A stretch of DNA of 64,000 bases, taken from assembly GCA_947095585.1 (NCBI GenBank), contig OX352761.1, positions 113,881,890-113,945,889 of the forward strand, in the 5' to 3' direction. This DNA is from Nephrocerus scutellatus (Eukaryota; Arthropoda; Insecta; Diptera; Pipunculidae). The translations under genes were made by a program, and so were the position numbers. Shown here one piece after another: positions 21,994-33,442 of the stretch. The notes below the pieces were generated by a model that saw only the letters and a program-made list of their open reading frames with translations, had not been told where the DNA came from and searched no databases. Each line of letters starts with the position of its first letter. Within the stretch, counting starts at the first letter, position 1.

Positions 21994-24900
21994 GTAAGTG
22001 GCAAGTAGTGCTTCAGTGAATCCCTAAAATTTTATCGATTTTTTATCGGCTGAGTTTTTCTTTGTTTTGCTTTGTTTTACTTAACTCCCTTTAAAGTTGA
22101 ATTTTCCAATATAAAAATCTAAATTTTTGGTTTTAGTTGGTTGGATTTCTACTGATTGGAGTAGGAGTATATGGACGTGCTGCATCCATAGTGACAAACC
22201 TTCCAATTGTTGGCGGAATACTGGCGTGTGGTGTCATCCTTATACTTATATCAATGCTGGGTTTGGCGGGAGCCATAAAACATCATCAAGTTATGTTATT
22301 TTTCGTATCCTTTTTAAAAAAAACAACCAAATCCTAGTTGAACCTAAAATGACGTCATAAAGTTTCTCCGTCGCATTGATTTCATTAATGGTCGGCGGGA
22401 AGTGATTTCCTTTACCTTTCGAGATGTAGTATAAAAGGAAGGAGCTTAGAATTAGTAAAAACCTTAAGATTAAAACTAGGTAAACCATATCCAATGTAGT
22501 TCAATATACATAATCGGATATATGAAATTTAAATATGTATACTAAACGTACGTAATTGGGTACTTTGCTATACCTGGGTAAGATTTAGGTCCCAAGTATT
22601 AATATAAAAATAAATTATTAATCTTTTTCTGTATCGAATCAGCGACCCGACTCAAAGCTTGTCATCAATGCAAGAAGCATTACTGCCAATATCAACTTGG
22701 CAAGATTAAAGTTTAGAAAAAGACCTTATGATATTATTGGAGTTTCCGAATCTCACTTAAAACCAGCACTTAGTTACAAGACTGTTGAAATTGATGGCTA
22801 AAAGCTATTCAAAAATTACCCATAAAATTTAAACCAATAAAGCACTGTTGCGAAGCACTGCAACCCAACAACAAAACAACCCTAATCGTAAAGCAAGCAG
22901 CGATGCTCACAGCGCACCAAAGCACACAGAACAAAGTCATTATAGCATGATATGATCTGATGCCGCTATATGGTAAAAAAATTGTATGGGAGCCCCCTGA
23001 CTCAAATTTTAATAGAAAGTGTTGTCATGGGAAATACACATGTGTGCAAAGTTTGAATAAAATCGGGCTTTAAAGAAGTGAGTTGAAAATTGATCAAAAG
23101 ATCTGACCAGCCACGGCCACGCGGAGTAAATATATAGTGGATTTAAAAAGGTAGGGGATTAGCTTTCTAAAGGTTGAGCCATTTAAACGCGTGTTTTTAA
23201 AAACGCTATAAAATGATTATGAGTATACATCAATATTTTTTGGAAAGGTTGGAGTCTCCGATTGAAAGAATGAAAAATAATTTCGTTCATGTGGCTCCCT
23301 TGGCTGGCTGGCTTACAGTAAGCCATCCTATCTCGCGAATAACAGTCGCAATGTTATATGTTAAAGCTGGAATTGTCTCTGGATTATCCGCATAACATCT
23401 ACCCTTAACGACTGGTTATTCGGTTAGCAAATTTGGCGCGCAACAGATCGATTGTCTTCTGCTTCTATGGCATGATGCGCCATATTGTTGAAACCAAAGG
23501 TCGTCCACATTCATAACCTCGATTTGAGGCCATAAGCAGTTGGTCATGGCTCTGTAACGGTAACGTCGTTTCCAGCAGCGTTTTCAAAGGAAAATGAGCT
23601 AATTAGCCCACCACTTCAAAATTTCAAAATCCACACCAAACTGTAACTCTTGGTTGATGCATTGGCATCTTTACGATTACGTGTGGCTGTTCCGAACCCC
23701 CAGTTTTACTTGTTTACATAGCCCCGAGATGGAAATACGTCATTATCAAGCTTATCTATGGCCCACGCAGAGAACTGATATCGAAGCGTATGGTCATTTG
23801 CTTTCGACTCCTAAGTCATCTGGACCGATCCGAGGTCTTTGTGCAGTATTTTCCTCAGACTGGTGCGACTAATGGCCAGTTGCTACGATCTGAGTCGATG
23901 GATTCTTTCCCACACTATCGGCCACAGCCGCATTATTCTCGGACGTGCGCACAGTCCGAGCTAGGGGACGGAGGCCTTTGTCACGAACTTTCTTCACCAA
24001 TTTCACCACAGCGGTTACGCTTGCCGCTCTTTCACGACCCATATTTCTTTTCAAAATTCGCATGGTTTCGGCTACACAACACAGACTGAAAAGAAGTTTT
24101 CAACATTTCGAAACGTTCCTCAAGAGAAACCCTTATTGTTTCGTGCCGCGGAATATCAGACTAAGGAGCTGTCAAAATTTCAACCAAATCGCTTAAAAAG
24201 TTATGCAATCGCCTATGATTTAAAAAAAACCAATAGATGGCCCACTCGTTATGTGCACAGAGAACTGTTGGGATAACTACGTGTAATCTGATCTCTTCCA
24301 GGCCGTCAAACTATCGTTTGTTTACTGTGAGTAGTCTAGACCCAGTTGGGTCCGGATATTTGCAACGATAGCGAATGAGAGGTTCTTTCTCATTGACATT
24401 GCAGTTTCTGCCAAAGGGGTTTTTGTGTGACATTTTCGGTTAGCTGCGTGGCTAATGGCCAGTGACCTGTACTTATTGTCTATACTTTGGCAATATCTGT
24501 ACATGTCCAGGGATCAACTTCTCCCATTGTTGGGAAAATCGTTCTTAATATGGCCAGACGGACACTATTAGAATTGTGCTAAATAAATGGTTTTGATTGT
24601 GTGTATACACAGATGCAAATCATTCCGATTTGTGCGGTACTTTGTGTACCTTACACATTACACTATTAAAAACGTGTTCTTTGCGATAATGAAGATTACT
24701 AGACTTTGTTAGACGAGCAAGAACTTTACTGGTAATACGTAATAATTCAAAAGAAATAAAAAAATTATAAGAGGTTATCACTCATTAATTTAACTTTGTA
24801 TTTTGTTATCTTTAAAATTGTCACGCATCTTAATTTCCTTATAGCTTTAAAGTATACTGACTAAAGTTGAATTTGCCTTATTACTGAAACATGATTATTA

Positions 24901-27900
24901 ATCTCTTGCGTTGTTATATACACATAATGTACCTTATACATTTTTAGAGTAAAATGATTATGGCAAGGAAAAGATCCAAAAAAGCCGAAAAAATCTGTCA
25001 CATAAAAATGTCATTTTGGAGGATATAAATTGCAAAATTATGGAGTTATTAGACCACTGGTTACCTCCTATCAGTTACGTCTAGTGTGGCCAAGAGTCAT
25101 TTCCCGTAGCATATGATCCGTTCACAAGCCAAATTGAAAAAAATTATGCTTTTTAAAATTCCGTGTAAAATATACATTCAAATCAACATTGCAGAATTTA
25201 TAAATGTAGGCGTAGCTTTTATCTAACGCCACAAAAAAGTGAATAGCGTCTCTCAGTCTCAGACGATGGACATGTTCGCGCAGCATGTTGTGCTGTGAGA
25301 GAGAATTTTTCTCGTTTGTAAGGAGCTGTGTGTAAGTTAAGCCAACATGTTCACTGGTATTCAAAACATGTATTTAGTTTTTAAAACGTTTTTATTAGCT
25401 TGCTTTCGTGTATGTCTGTCTGTGCGGGTGGAATTTTGTAATTGATTTTAAACAAACTTCCCATTGAGCTAGAGACTTGAAACTTTAAACATAGCTCAGA
25501 ACTGGATGAACATTGACAAATGACAAATAATACAACAAATCGCAAAAAAATAAATAAATTCAACGCTAGTTTGCAATTGGTTTCAGATCTAACCAAACTA
25601 CTACGCCAATACTCGTTTTAAACGTTATAAATTCAAAATGTATTTTTATTAGCTAACATGTTATTTTTTAATTATATCGTATATATTATAAACATATAAA
25701 CTTAGCTTTCCAAAAGCTACTTATAAGTCGGCTTAGAAAAGGCTTTGGTTTGTAAACGGCTCATATATCATAAAGATTTGTTTTATCTCATTAATTATAT
25801 AGATTCTGATTGTGAAGTACTTTAGATGTATGTTTTTTATGTTTTTTTTAAACATTCCCAAACACATTTTTCAAGATTTCAATTTCTCTCAGATTATGGC
25901 TTATGATTCGAGCCACGATAAACAATTTGTCCATTAGCATTAGGTATCATTCCTTTAAACTAATTTTTCTATAAAGTAAGCGGGATATTTTTATGAATAT
26001 GTATAACAAATTGAATATAAGAAATAAACCAGAAACAGCTGACCACGCGAATGGCTCGCTTTTTAAAGGAATAATAAGTTATTTTATAAAAAACAGAAAA
26101 AAAACGAAATACGCTGCGCAATAAGTTTACAACAATATTAAAATGCTTAGATCTTCCCTAACTTTCTTCATCTGTCACTAAACAGTACATGATCATCTTG
26201 TTCCTTTTGTTCCTTATTCAATTCTCCATTGCCAGCTCATGCTTGGCAGTTAACTCAGCTCAGCAACAGGAATTCGCCGAAACAGGATGGAATCGTGTAC
26301 CAAACTCAATTAAAGAAGAAGTTCAAGACACCTTCTTATGTTGTGGGTTCAACTCAACAACAATACCAACTGACCCATCGTGCGATGCTGTTAATAAGAA
26401 GTGCTGCCCACAAGTTTACAACTGCCAATGTCTACCTTGTCTACCTGTGCTGGAAGGTAAGATCGACTATGCTTTCAAACTTTGCGGCGGAGTTGGGATT
26501 TTCTTCAGCTTTACTGAGGTAAGTAGATTAGTGAATCGGATAAAATAATTAACATTTTGACAATTTATTTAATGCGGCTAATAATGACCCGTGCAGTTCA
26601 TTCTTTTCCTCTTTTTTCCTCTTAAATAATTTACAGTTTGTTGGTGTTTGGCTAACAGTCCGATATAGAAATCAGAAAGATCCTCGTGGTTTGCCAAGTG
26701 CATTCCTTTAAGTACAGGATTATTAAATATTTACAGTTTTTGAACATTCAATGAGCTAATTCTATTTGATGTACACTTATGGTATTGTTCTGTCGATTTT
26801 ATGTTTTCCATTCAATGAAAGAAGATCTCATAAATTTAGTTTAAACAAAAGGCTTATGTCTTAATGCGCGTTATACAGTAAAGTATTACAAAATATAACA
26901 TAATCGATTGGCGTTCAAACTTATAACATACATTATATATTTATATACATTAATACATAACATTATTATATTTGCTTGTATAACATCAATTGAAATTATT
27001 TATTAACAACTTACTCAAAAGTAAAAGTAATGAACAGAAGAAGTATTATTATTATTGCTGCCACTCTGTGTAGCTGATCCGTTTTTACGTAGTCCCCAAA
27101 AAGGTGTGATTTTTTCGTTTCTTCCAAGAACCGATAAAGGTTTAGGTGAGACAAACACAAACTTTTGCTTGGTTTTGATGTTGTGAGTTTTTTGAAATTT
27201 TGATTTTGACGCTTCTCTGTAGTATTTAGTTTTTGTTTAATTAGACAAATTATTTTTTTTAGGAAATTTTTTGGTTTTTATTTGAAAAACTGCCTTTAGT
27301 AAAATGCACTCTGCGAAAGTCAATTAAAGGCACATAGTTGTTTTTTGTTTTTATTTTTGTGTTTATTTTATTGAACATATAAACATGTTTGTAATGGTTA
27401 CTAATATTTGTCTTAGGATACATGCTTTTTGCATTTTCTGCTGCTGCTTTTTTCGATTATTCGCAGCTGATTTGCCCGTTCGCTATTAATGCAGATTTCC
27501 ATCCAACTTTCTTCTGACCGCATGATAAGTGTACAACTGTAATTCCTTCCCAAAGCAAAAATAATTAAATTGGTGGTAAAAGAAAAATTACTGAGTGGCG
27601 GCCAAAAAGGAGGAAATCTTAGAGTGAATTATGGATTATTTCAGGTTCAGGAACATGAAAATACAAGTATTGAATTCCCTGATAGTTCTTTTACCACACA
27701 GAATTTTTGTTGTAATGACTCTTATTATAATACTATCATCATCATCATCATATTTGGCTCTACAAACGGGGTCCGGTTCTGACCTCCCGCAAAAAATCTC
27801 TCTAGCGGTCCCGATTTCTAGCCGATGTCATCAAGTTTTGCATCCCTAAACTCTGGGCGTCCTGGTCTACGCCATCTATTCCGCGTAGGCTTGGCCGGCC

Positions 27901-30180
27901 TCGCGGTTTTGTCCCATAAATCCTACCGCAAAAGACTTTCCGAGCTAATACGAGCCAGGTGTCCTGCCCACCGGAGCCTACCGAGCTTATTTCTCGTCAT
28001 GATCGTATAGAGTCTCCGGAATCGTCCTTCCTCACATACGGAGCCAACAATTCTCTCGAATGAGGGTAAGAGTTCAGAATGCTTTTTGCTAAGCATCCAA
28101 GTTTTGATCCATATGTAAATACAGCTATGAATTTCTGCTCGCAGACGTGGCCATCATCTACTTTGTTTTGCTCTCATTTATGTGCGCCTCAGATTTTGTA
28201 CCGCCCGCTCGATCTGTTTCTTGTAAAGCTCCTGAGTTTTTACCAACGATGCCAATATCGTCTGCGTAAGCCCGTACCTGAATAAACTTTTAGAGGATTG
28301 TTCCTTTCGCCGTTACATCGGACGAGAAAGAGTGAAATATTTCTTGCACCGGGTGAGAAAACCCAAACATTTCGCAGCATTTTTTGCTATGCTGAATATG
28401 TGGTCATTCTAACGAAGCTTGCCGTTAACGTTAACGCACATACCGAGAATTGCGCGATTTTCAGTTATCTCGATGCAAGTGCCATTCATGGATAATGGCA
28501 TGGGGTTATTGATTCGCTTAGACGACAGGGCACTTCATTGGGTTTTGGAAGCGTTAAATTCTACTCGATTGTCTTCTCCACATGTTATTATGCTTTGTCC
28601 GCGGTCAGAATTTAACGTGCTTAACATACGTAGTTGTTTGAGTTCCACATGAGAATTGGAGGGACGTTCCTCAAACTTATATGAGAAGCTGAGAGTGCTG
28701 TCGTCAGCAAAAGAGTGAATATTATTAGAAGTCACAGATAAAACATCATTAATAAAACTGAGAAAGAGTGTCGGGGTCAAAACAGAGCCTTGGGGAACGC
28801 CAGCATTTAAGTGATGTACTTTAGACTTTAAACCATTCAATGCAACTTGAATTAAGCGGCCCAAAAGATACCTATTAATCCAATGAAGCAGTTTATCAGC
28901 GACTCCATAAGCACGCAAAAGAGCTGGAAGCCAAACTCTGTCAAATGCCTTTGAAATATCGAGTGCAACAGCTTTGCTTTCACCAAATTGATGCAAAGAC
29001 CGGTCACACTGTTCGGTGATATATACCATCAAATCACCAATATCACGTTGCCCACGACATCCTTACTGCCGGTCACTAAGGATTTTGTTTCTTTAAGGAT
29101 ATTTCATAAGCTGAAAATTGATCAGCGTTTCCATGACCTTGGAAAGAATAGATGTAAGTGCTATGGGTCGGTACGAAGAAGGAATCGACGGCTCGCCTTT
29201 TTTGGGTACGGGCTGGACAAAGGCTGTTTTCCAACTTCACGGGAAGAGTCCAGAAAAATAGGATAGGTGGAAAAGCTTACGCAATGGTAATGCAAGCTTG
29301 GAAGAACATCTCTTCAAAACTAATGGGGAAAGATAGAGGAGAAAATCGTATACGCGGTAGTCAACAACATTGTAGCACGATAATTGCTGCACGTTGTGAT
29401 ATCTCCCTTCTTATTTATGGGGCACAGGATTCCTCTTCGGCAGTCTTCTGACATTGCTTCATCCTACCATACTTGCACTATTAGTTCATGAATTGCTTGG
29501 TGTAGTGCGTGACCTTCTGATTTAATGAGTTCCGCTGGGATACCATGTGAGTCCGAGGCATTATTGTTTTTAAGACGATTTATCGACTGCTAACTTCGTC
29601 TAAGCTTGGTGGCGGCAACATAGTGTGGTCGTTGGAAATTGGTGGAGCCACTAATTCCTCAGTTAGCTGGCCATTTAGCAGCTCATGAAATTGCTCTTTC
29701 CATCACTCTAAGTTGCCTTTGAGATCGGCGATCAGATTACCCTCTTTTTCTTTATAATACAATGGATGCACTTAAAAAGGCTATTTATACCGAGTGAAAT
29801 AAAATATGGAATCTGTTTAAAGTCACAAAGAAAAGGGGAAGAAATACACATGCACAATTTCATCCATTCCAACAATTAACATTTTTTTATGCCCAATCAA
29901 AAAAAGTGCCTTTTATGGATTCCGCAGAGTGTAGATTAAAAATCTAATATTTTTTACTTTTATTGATATTGTTATTGCTTTTAATTATTCGTAGTGCCAT
30001 ACACACTTCTTTTGCTTCTAATGTTGTCTGTGCGTTTTAATGACCGATAATAAATCGTTTAACTTATTGCTAATTTTTCAGGTTCTTGCTGTTTTCCTGG
30101 CTCGACGTTACAGGAACCAACAGGATCCGTTCTATTTACCAGCACGTGCAGTGTTTCCTCATAGAAACTATCAGTACTAA
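21935..30180 (+). CDS. Tsp97E: Tetraspanin, TSPAN13/31 type (Tsp97E-like), two C-terminal isoforms
   Basis: This is a four-pass membrane protein that organises other membrane proteins at the plasma or endosomal membrane. Exons are 21935-21993, 22137-22304 and 26186-26518, then either 26637-26711 or 30082-30180. All introns are GT-AG and phase 0. Predicted lengths are about 211 and 219 residues, against about 204-210 for human TSPAN13/31. TM1 lies across exons 1 and 2 and TM2 is [22 protein letters not shown]3 opens exon 3 and the large loop has LCCGFNS plus a KKCCP block. TM4 crosses the last junction. Loop cysteines and the RYRNQxDP tail fit the TSPAN13/31 branch, and the N-terminus fits fly Tsp97E as I recall it. 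Introns 2 and 3 are full of transposon debris. Exon 1 as printed is one base short (see findings). Confidence 0.88.
22137..22304 (+). CDS. Tsp97E: Tetraspanin exon 2
   Basis: The acceptor is GGTTTTAG at 22129-22136. The 56 codons read [19 protein letters not shown] onward and end [10 protein letters not shown]. They encode the rest of TM1, the small loop, TM2 and the start of TM3. The donor after TTC is GTATCC, which is weak, but the next residue expected from the family (Y) begins exon 3. Confidence 0.9.
22970..23135 (-). repeat. R1 family copy
   Basis: It reads TTGTATGGGAGCCCCCTGAC, then AATACACATGTGTGCAAAGT and TTGAATAAAATCGGGCTTTA. This is the reverse complement of the copies at 5.9 and 15.0 kb. 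Confidence 0.6.
23190..24100 (-). pseudogene. Tc1/mariner-superfamily transposase remnant
   Basis: On the minus strand the N-terminal helix-turn-helix part is readable at 23870-24063 ([16 protein letters not shown], then [16 protein letters not shown] and NPSTQI). The central part gives WFQQYGA.CH and [12 protein letters not shown] near 23420-23500, where the WFQQDGATCH motif carrying a catalytic aspartate normally lies; here the D is Y. The C-terminal [11 protein letters not shown] (about 23260-23300) matches the usual SRGSHMPEIIF. Several frameshifts and a missing catalytic residue mean it is dead. Its strand is opposite to the host gene. Confidence 0.7.
25385..25505 (+). repeat. Dispersed repeat R2, copy 1
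   Basis: It contains GTTTTTATTAGCTTGCTTTC, GTATGTCTGTCTGTGC, TTGATTTTAAACAAACTTCC, GAGCTAGAGACTTGAAACTT and CATAGCTCAGAACTGGATG. The order matches the copy at 48367-48540. No gene is present. Confidence 0.6.
26186..26518 (+). CDS. Tsp97E: Tetraspanin exon 3
   Basis: The acceptor is AAACAG at 26180-26185. The 111 codons start [13 protein letters not shown] (TM3) and run through the large extracellular loop, with the tetraspanin CCG motif (LCCGFNS), a KKCCP pair and a C.C..C cluster. They end [16 protein letters not shown], the start of TM4. The donor is GAG|GTAAGT. The frame is fully open. Confidence 0.95.
26637..26711 (+). CDS. Tsp97E: Tetraspanin alternative last exon 4a
   Basis: The acceptor is TTTACAG. 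The codons read [16 protein letters not shown] and RGLPSAFL, then TAA. The tail closely follows the human TSPAN31 ending (VWLAMRFRNQKDP, then PSAFL), so this looks like the ancestral C-terminus. It completes TM4 and a short cytoplasmic tail. No AATAAA is obvious close downstream. Confidence 0.88.
   Translation, partial: FVGVWLTVRYRNQKDPRGLPSAFL
26712..27750 (+). other. 3' UTR of isoform a, then intron
   Basis: AT-rich sequence without a clear AATAAA signal in the first 300 bases. Nothing else is recognised before the LINE remains. Confidence 0.4.
27750..28290 (-). mobile_element. LINE A 3' part (reverse transcriptase C-terminal region)
   Basis: On the minus strand it begins near 28290 with [13 protein letters not shown], the YADD active site of a reverse transcriptase. 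It continues to [16 protein letters not shown] and ends at TTTGTAGAGCCAAATATGATG, with an ATG-repeat tail at 27750. Frames are broken. The same 3' end occurs at 8.4, 33.8 and 39.8 kb. The 5' continuation lies at 29440-29760, because a second LINE was inserted in between. Confidence 0.65.
28290..29440 (-). mobile_element. LINE B fragment with reverse transcriptase, inserted in LINE A
   Basis: The best frame is 28535-29032 on the minus strand. It shows [12 protein letters not shown] (motif A aspartates), then [20 protein letters not shown] (motif B), then [13 protein letters not shown] (catalytic ADD motif). Upstream in another frame are remains of the [20 protein letters not shown] type around 29080-29130. 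Downstream near 28320-28400 lies NAAKCLGF. The ADDSTL box and this motif context resemble CR1/L2-group non-LTR elements. About 165 residues are open; the rest is broken. Confidence 0.7.
28535..29032 (-). pseudogene. Non-LTR reverse transcriptase, central fragment
   Basis: A continuous 165-codon frame carries the palm motifs listed for LINE B. A full non-LTR ORF2 exceeds 900 residues, so this is only the catalytic centre. It lacks a real start and the endonuclease part. It lies antisense within intron 3 of the tetraspanin gene. Confidence 0.75.
29440..29760 (-). mobile_element. LINE A, upstream part
   Basis: The minus strand shows a broken region of the form LPMLPPxLDEVxxx[21 protein letters not shown], the linker before the reverse transcriptase in such LINEs, then [10 protein letters not shown]. 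It is in the same orientation as 27750-28290, so both are probably one element split by LINE B. Confidence 0.5.
30082..30180 (+). CDS. Tsp97E: Tetraspanin alternative last exon 4b
   Basis: The acceptor is TTTTTCAG. The 32 codons read [26 protein letters not shown] and HRNYQY, then TAA. The exon joins exon 3 in phase 0, exactly as exon 4a does. It keeps the end of TM4 and the RYRNQxDP motif but replaces the SAFL tail with a longer, tyrosine-rich one. I recall fly Tsp97E ending in this style, so this isoform is likely the main fly form. Confidence 0.88.
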   Translation, partial: VLAVFLARRYRNQQDPFYLPARAVFPHRNYQY

Positions 30181-31680
30181 AGTTCAGAACGATGACAAAA
30201 TATTTCTTGCTCGGTTAGCACGAACTATGAATACGCTAACTCATTTAGTCAAAAACTAAGGCTGATAAATATATTATGTTTTTTCAACAACAAACAAAAA
30301 CAACAAAAAAATTGTTAAAAGACAGCTAAGAATAAGAAAAAACTTTACTATTATAATAATCTAATTAACCAACTTCTACTCTAAATTGCTTTGCAATCTT
30401 GCATGTCTATTTCTTGAGATTATAGTTTAATTTTCCTTAAACAAATTACAAATTTATGAGATTCATTTGGTTTTTTGACTATCCCAATACTGCTGCTTAT
30501 CGGTTTCTTAAGCTTTTACGCAATTCAACTGTACCTTACCGAACCGAACTGTAAAAAAGTTGCTTTTTCTATATTATAATGTTGATCAGCATATTCTTGT
30601 TAGAATATTAATACTTCTTTATAAGCTATAGAAACTAACTTAAATTATAGAGCCTAAAATCCACACAAATGTAATTAATATACGTAACTATGTTTGGACT
30701 TTTAAGTTGCTACGTGTTTACCTAAAGCTAAAATTATCTCAAATATCCTCTCTTTATGCGTGTGCATGTGTTAGATCTCCGTAAAATATAAATTAGCGAA
30801 TACGAAAACGATTGGATAAATCTTTTATTCTATATTTTCCTAATTTTCTTTTGCTATAGCTATTGTATTATGTACGTCTGTGTAAAGAGTGTTAATATAT
30901 AATTTACATGAGATACAAAAAACTACTAACAGCTACACAACATAATATTATACATACTCGTACAAGAACAAAGACCACCCACAACAAACAACAAGATGAA
31001 CAGAATTACATTAGTATAAATAAATATATTTAACACAACAATGAAATATCCTTTTTAATATTAAAAACAATAATTAATTATTATTTGTATGCTGTGCTGT
31101 GATTGAAAAATAACTTCTTAAAGAATATTGATTTAACAAAGAAATAATAAAAAAAAACATTTTTGTGAAAAATGGGGAATGACATTAGTTTTGTTTTCTA
31201 GTTTTCTGGCAATACTACCTACCAATGGATGTCATTTTCTTTATTTCTAGTGCCTTACATTCATTGGAGGATTTAACAGGCCGCATAATTTTGCAACATT
31301 ACAACTATTTTCGTCGGAAAACTGGACTGAGAGTTAAACATACGCAAATTCATAGTAGTAGTAAATGCGTGTGGGTTATTTTATTGACCTCCCAATCTTA
31401 ATAGTTGTGGAGAAGATAAAAAATGAGAGGAGAAAATGAGCATGACACAATAAACTAATTCACCAGAATAAATTATTCTTGATGCTATGTAATTCTGATT
31501 TTATTGAATTCAGCTATAGGAATAAAGTCTATAAACAGATGTTGTAGTAAGCTGTTGATTTGTCTGCGATGAAGTCACACTGATATGTCGTATTTACCAA
31601 TAATGACTAGAGATGAGCCCATCTTGAAGTATAGAGAGGAAAATCTTATACGCGGTACTCCTCGGACCCATGATCACCAA
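30181..31680 (+). other. Long 3' UTR of isoform b and downstream AT-rich DNA
   Basis: AATAAA at 31019-31024, followed by more AT-rich text, is the first plausible polyadenylation signal. It would give a 3' UTR of about 0.85 kb. No other gene is visible up to 31680. Confidence 0.4.
31019..31024 (+). promoter_or_regulatory. Candidate poly(A) signal, tetraspanin isoform b
   Basis: AATAAA in AT-rich sequence about 840 bases after the stop codon. In such AT-rich DNA the hexamer is common, so support is modest. Confidence 0.35.
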
Positions 31681-31689
31681 TCTTCTAAA

Positions 31690-31970
31690 TCATAGTCAGG
31701 GGATGCAGGGAGTAACCCGTCGACTAAAGACCGCCTTCAAAATATACTTTCACCAAATGAATTATGTGGCGTTGCCCGTGGCCCCGTGAATCACCCATCG
31801 GTCCCCATCACCCCTTATCCATGTTTTCTCACAAATTACAAGACATCACCCCTATCAATACCCAAACCCAACACACATAACCCCGCACCCGTTTGCCATC
31901 CACTGACCCCCTCTTCCTCTTCCTCTTCGACCGCTTACCATAATGACCACCCCATTGACCACTTCTGAGG
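31690..31970 (-). repeat. C-rich stretch, probably Helitron-type body in reverse
   Basis: CCCATCGGTCCCCATCACCC and CACTGACCCCC-type blocks are the complement of GGGTGATGGGG-rich parts seen at 0.55-0.9 and 9.1-9.5 kb. A short open frame here is low complexity (SSSSSST) and not a gene. Confidence 0.3.
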
Positions 31971-32044
31971 GGCCATTAATTAAAGGTCATTGATAAACTT
32001 TTAGCTTATATTTATTTAAGATTTTTTTCCCATTCCCATTCCTT

Positions 32045-32135
32045 TTTTGATTTACCTATTAAAAGATAGTAAAGCGAGCTTTTCAGCTCGCCAAATGGAT
32101 AGTTGTAATTCAGTCTACACAGAATTATCTTAAAA
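32045..32135 (+). repeat. Dispersed repeat R3, copy 1
   Basis: AAAGATAGTAAAGCGAGCTT, TTCAGCTCGCCAAATGGATA and GTTGTAATTCAGTCT reappear, inverted, at 40210-40295. A small piece (GTTGTAATTCAGTCTAAAGA) also occurs at 32367-32390. The AGCGAGCTTTTCAGCTCGC part is a short palindrome. Confidence 0.5.
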
Positions 32136-32399
32136 TAGAAATTTTTTTTTTTTAAAAACTTTTTTTTTAATTTTTTTTATTTTTTTTAGACCACATGCGT
32201 CACACGCGCTACACGCGTCACAATTGTTTTAAAACTATTCCCATTAAATTCTTACTAATAGAAGGCCGAGATATACGAGTTGCTACAAAAAACTTTCCAC
32301 TACTATAGACACACGAGCTAATATATTCTGCTATGCGAATGACTAGACACACCCATATGTATATTTAGTTGTAATTCAGTCTAAAGACTAATTTATCTT

Positions 32400-33170
32400 A
32401 GATGCCTAATAGTATGCAAGCCGAGGGCGTATTAAATTAAATTAAACTAATTAAATCTACACTTTCACAGCAAATATTTCAAATCTCTTTCAATGAAAAA
32501 TTAATATATGTCGTTTCTTTGCACATGGTGTTTCAGTTATTAACGAATAAATTGCGCGTATTTAAAATAAAATCTGACCTGGCAGCAAATTGAAGTGATG
32601 AACTCATAATACGTTTTCATTGCGGCTTATGTCTGTGATGATCAAACTTTGAGAGCAGCTGAAATTTTGCGTCAAGTGATATTCGCCGTTTTCCATTATG
32701 CGTGCCAAGTACTAATTAGAAGATGAATGACATCGAACTTTCAGTTTTTCTAAGGCACAAACCCAGATAAATACAAGAGCTATAATAGAAATCTAAATTA
32801 TGTACTTTTCACGTCTGAATTTTTGCCTTATGTCTTTACGTCATAAGCAATCGTTTAACAAACATTTTCCTAGTGACTACGTTCCACTTCATTTTACTAA
32901 ATTCTCTTTTTAAAAACTTTTATTTAACTTGACTTGACCCCGTTTTGTCTGTATTTTCGACCACTTTGAGGGTCTTTTTAACCACCTTCCACACAAAAGG
33001 CCAAGGCACTACGAGGCAAGCGATAGAGGGGCAGAGCGGCAAAAAGCTGATCTTAAGCGGCAAAGTGGCAATTTATTGAGCGGCAATTCTTAGGTGAATA
33101 GTTGTGAAAGTGTCATCGTCGAGTGCTTATGTTTTGTTTTATAAATGACGTTTTAACATTTACAATATTG
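32400..33170. other. AT-rich sequence, nothing recognised
   Basis: A GGCAAGC/GCGGCAA-rich patch near 33015-33095 shows short imperfect repeats (GAGCGGCAA, AAGCGGCAAAG, GAGCGGCAA). No gene was found. Confidence 0.35.
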
Positions 33171-33176
33171 TCTTAT

Positions 33177-33442
33177 GGGCTGTGGCTCAGTGGAAATGCG
33201 CACGGTTACTGAGCAGAAAGTTCGTGATTCGAATCCCAGTAACACCAAAAGTATTTTTCACGGTGTCCCACCTCTCGAGAGTAATAACATTTCACGGAAA
33301 TCTTCTCAGTTAGCCGTTCGGATCCGGCCTTAAATTGTAGCTTCTCCATTTTGTGTCCAATAATATACATGCGCAACACAAATGGTTGCGAGAAGCTAGG
33401 CCTTGGACCGCAATAGTCTGTCGCGCCGAATATTATTATTAT
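33177..33442 (+). mobile_element. tRNA-derived SINE, copy 2 (full length)
   Basis: The head has A box TGGCTCAGTGG (33183-33193) and B box GATTCGAATCC (33226-33236). The body contains AACACCAAAAGTATTTTTCA and GCCGTTCGGATCC. The tail is ACACAAATGGTTGCGAGAAG, GCCTTGGACCGCAATAGTCT, GTCGCGCCGAA and (TATT)n-like ATTATTATT. It is about 265 bp. The head is shared with 9.9 kb and the tail with 54.3 kb. It abuts a LINE A fragment. Confidence 0.75.

Larger units (their letters stand above)
22305..26185 (+). other. Tetraspanin intron 2 (3.9 kb)
   Basis: It contains an R1 repeat (22970-23135), a minus-strand Tc1/mariner-type transposase pseudogene (23190-24100) and an R2 repeat (25385-25505). I see nothing clear in 22305-22970, 24250-25380 and 25510-26185. 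Confidence 0.7.

Noticed and set aside
31786..31968. Proline/serine-rich frame
   Set aside because: Low complexity on the complement of G-rich Helitron-type sequence; no other support.
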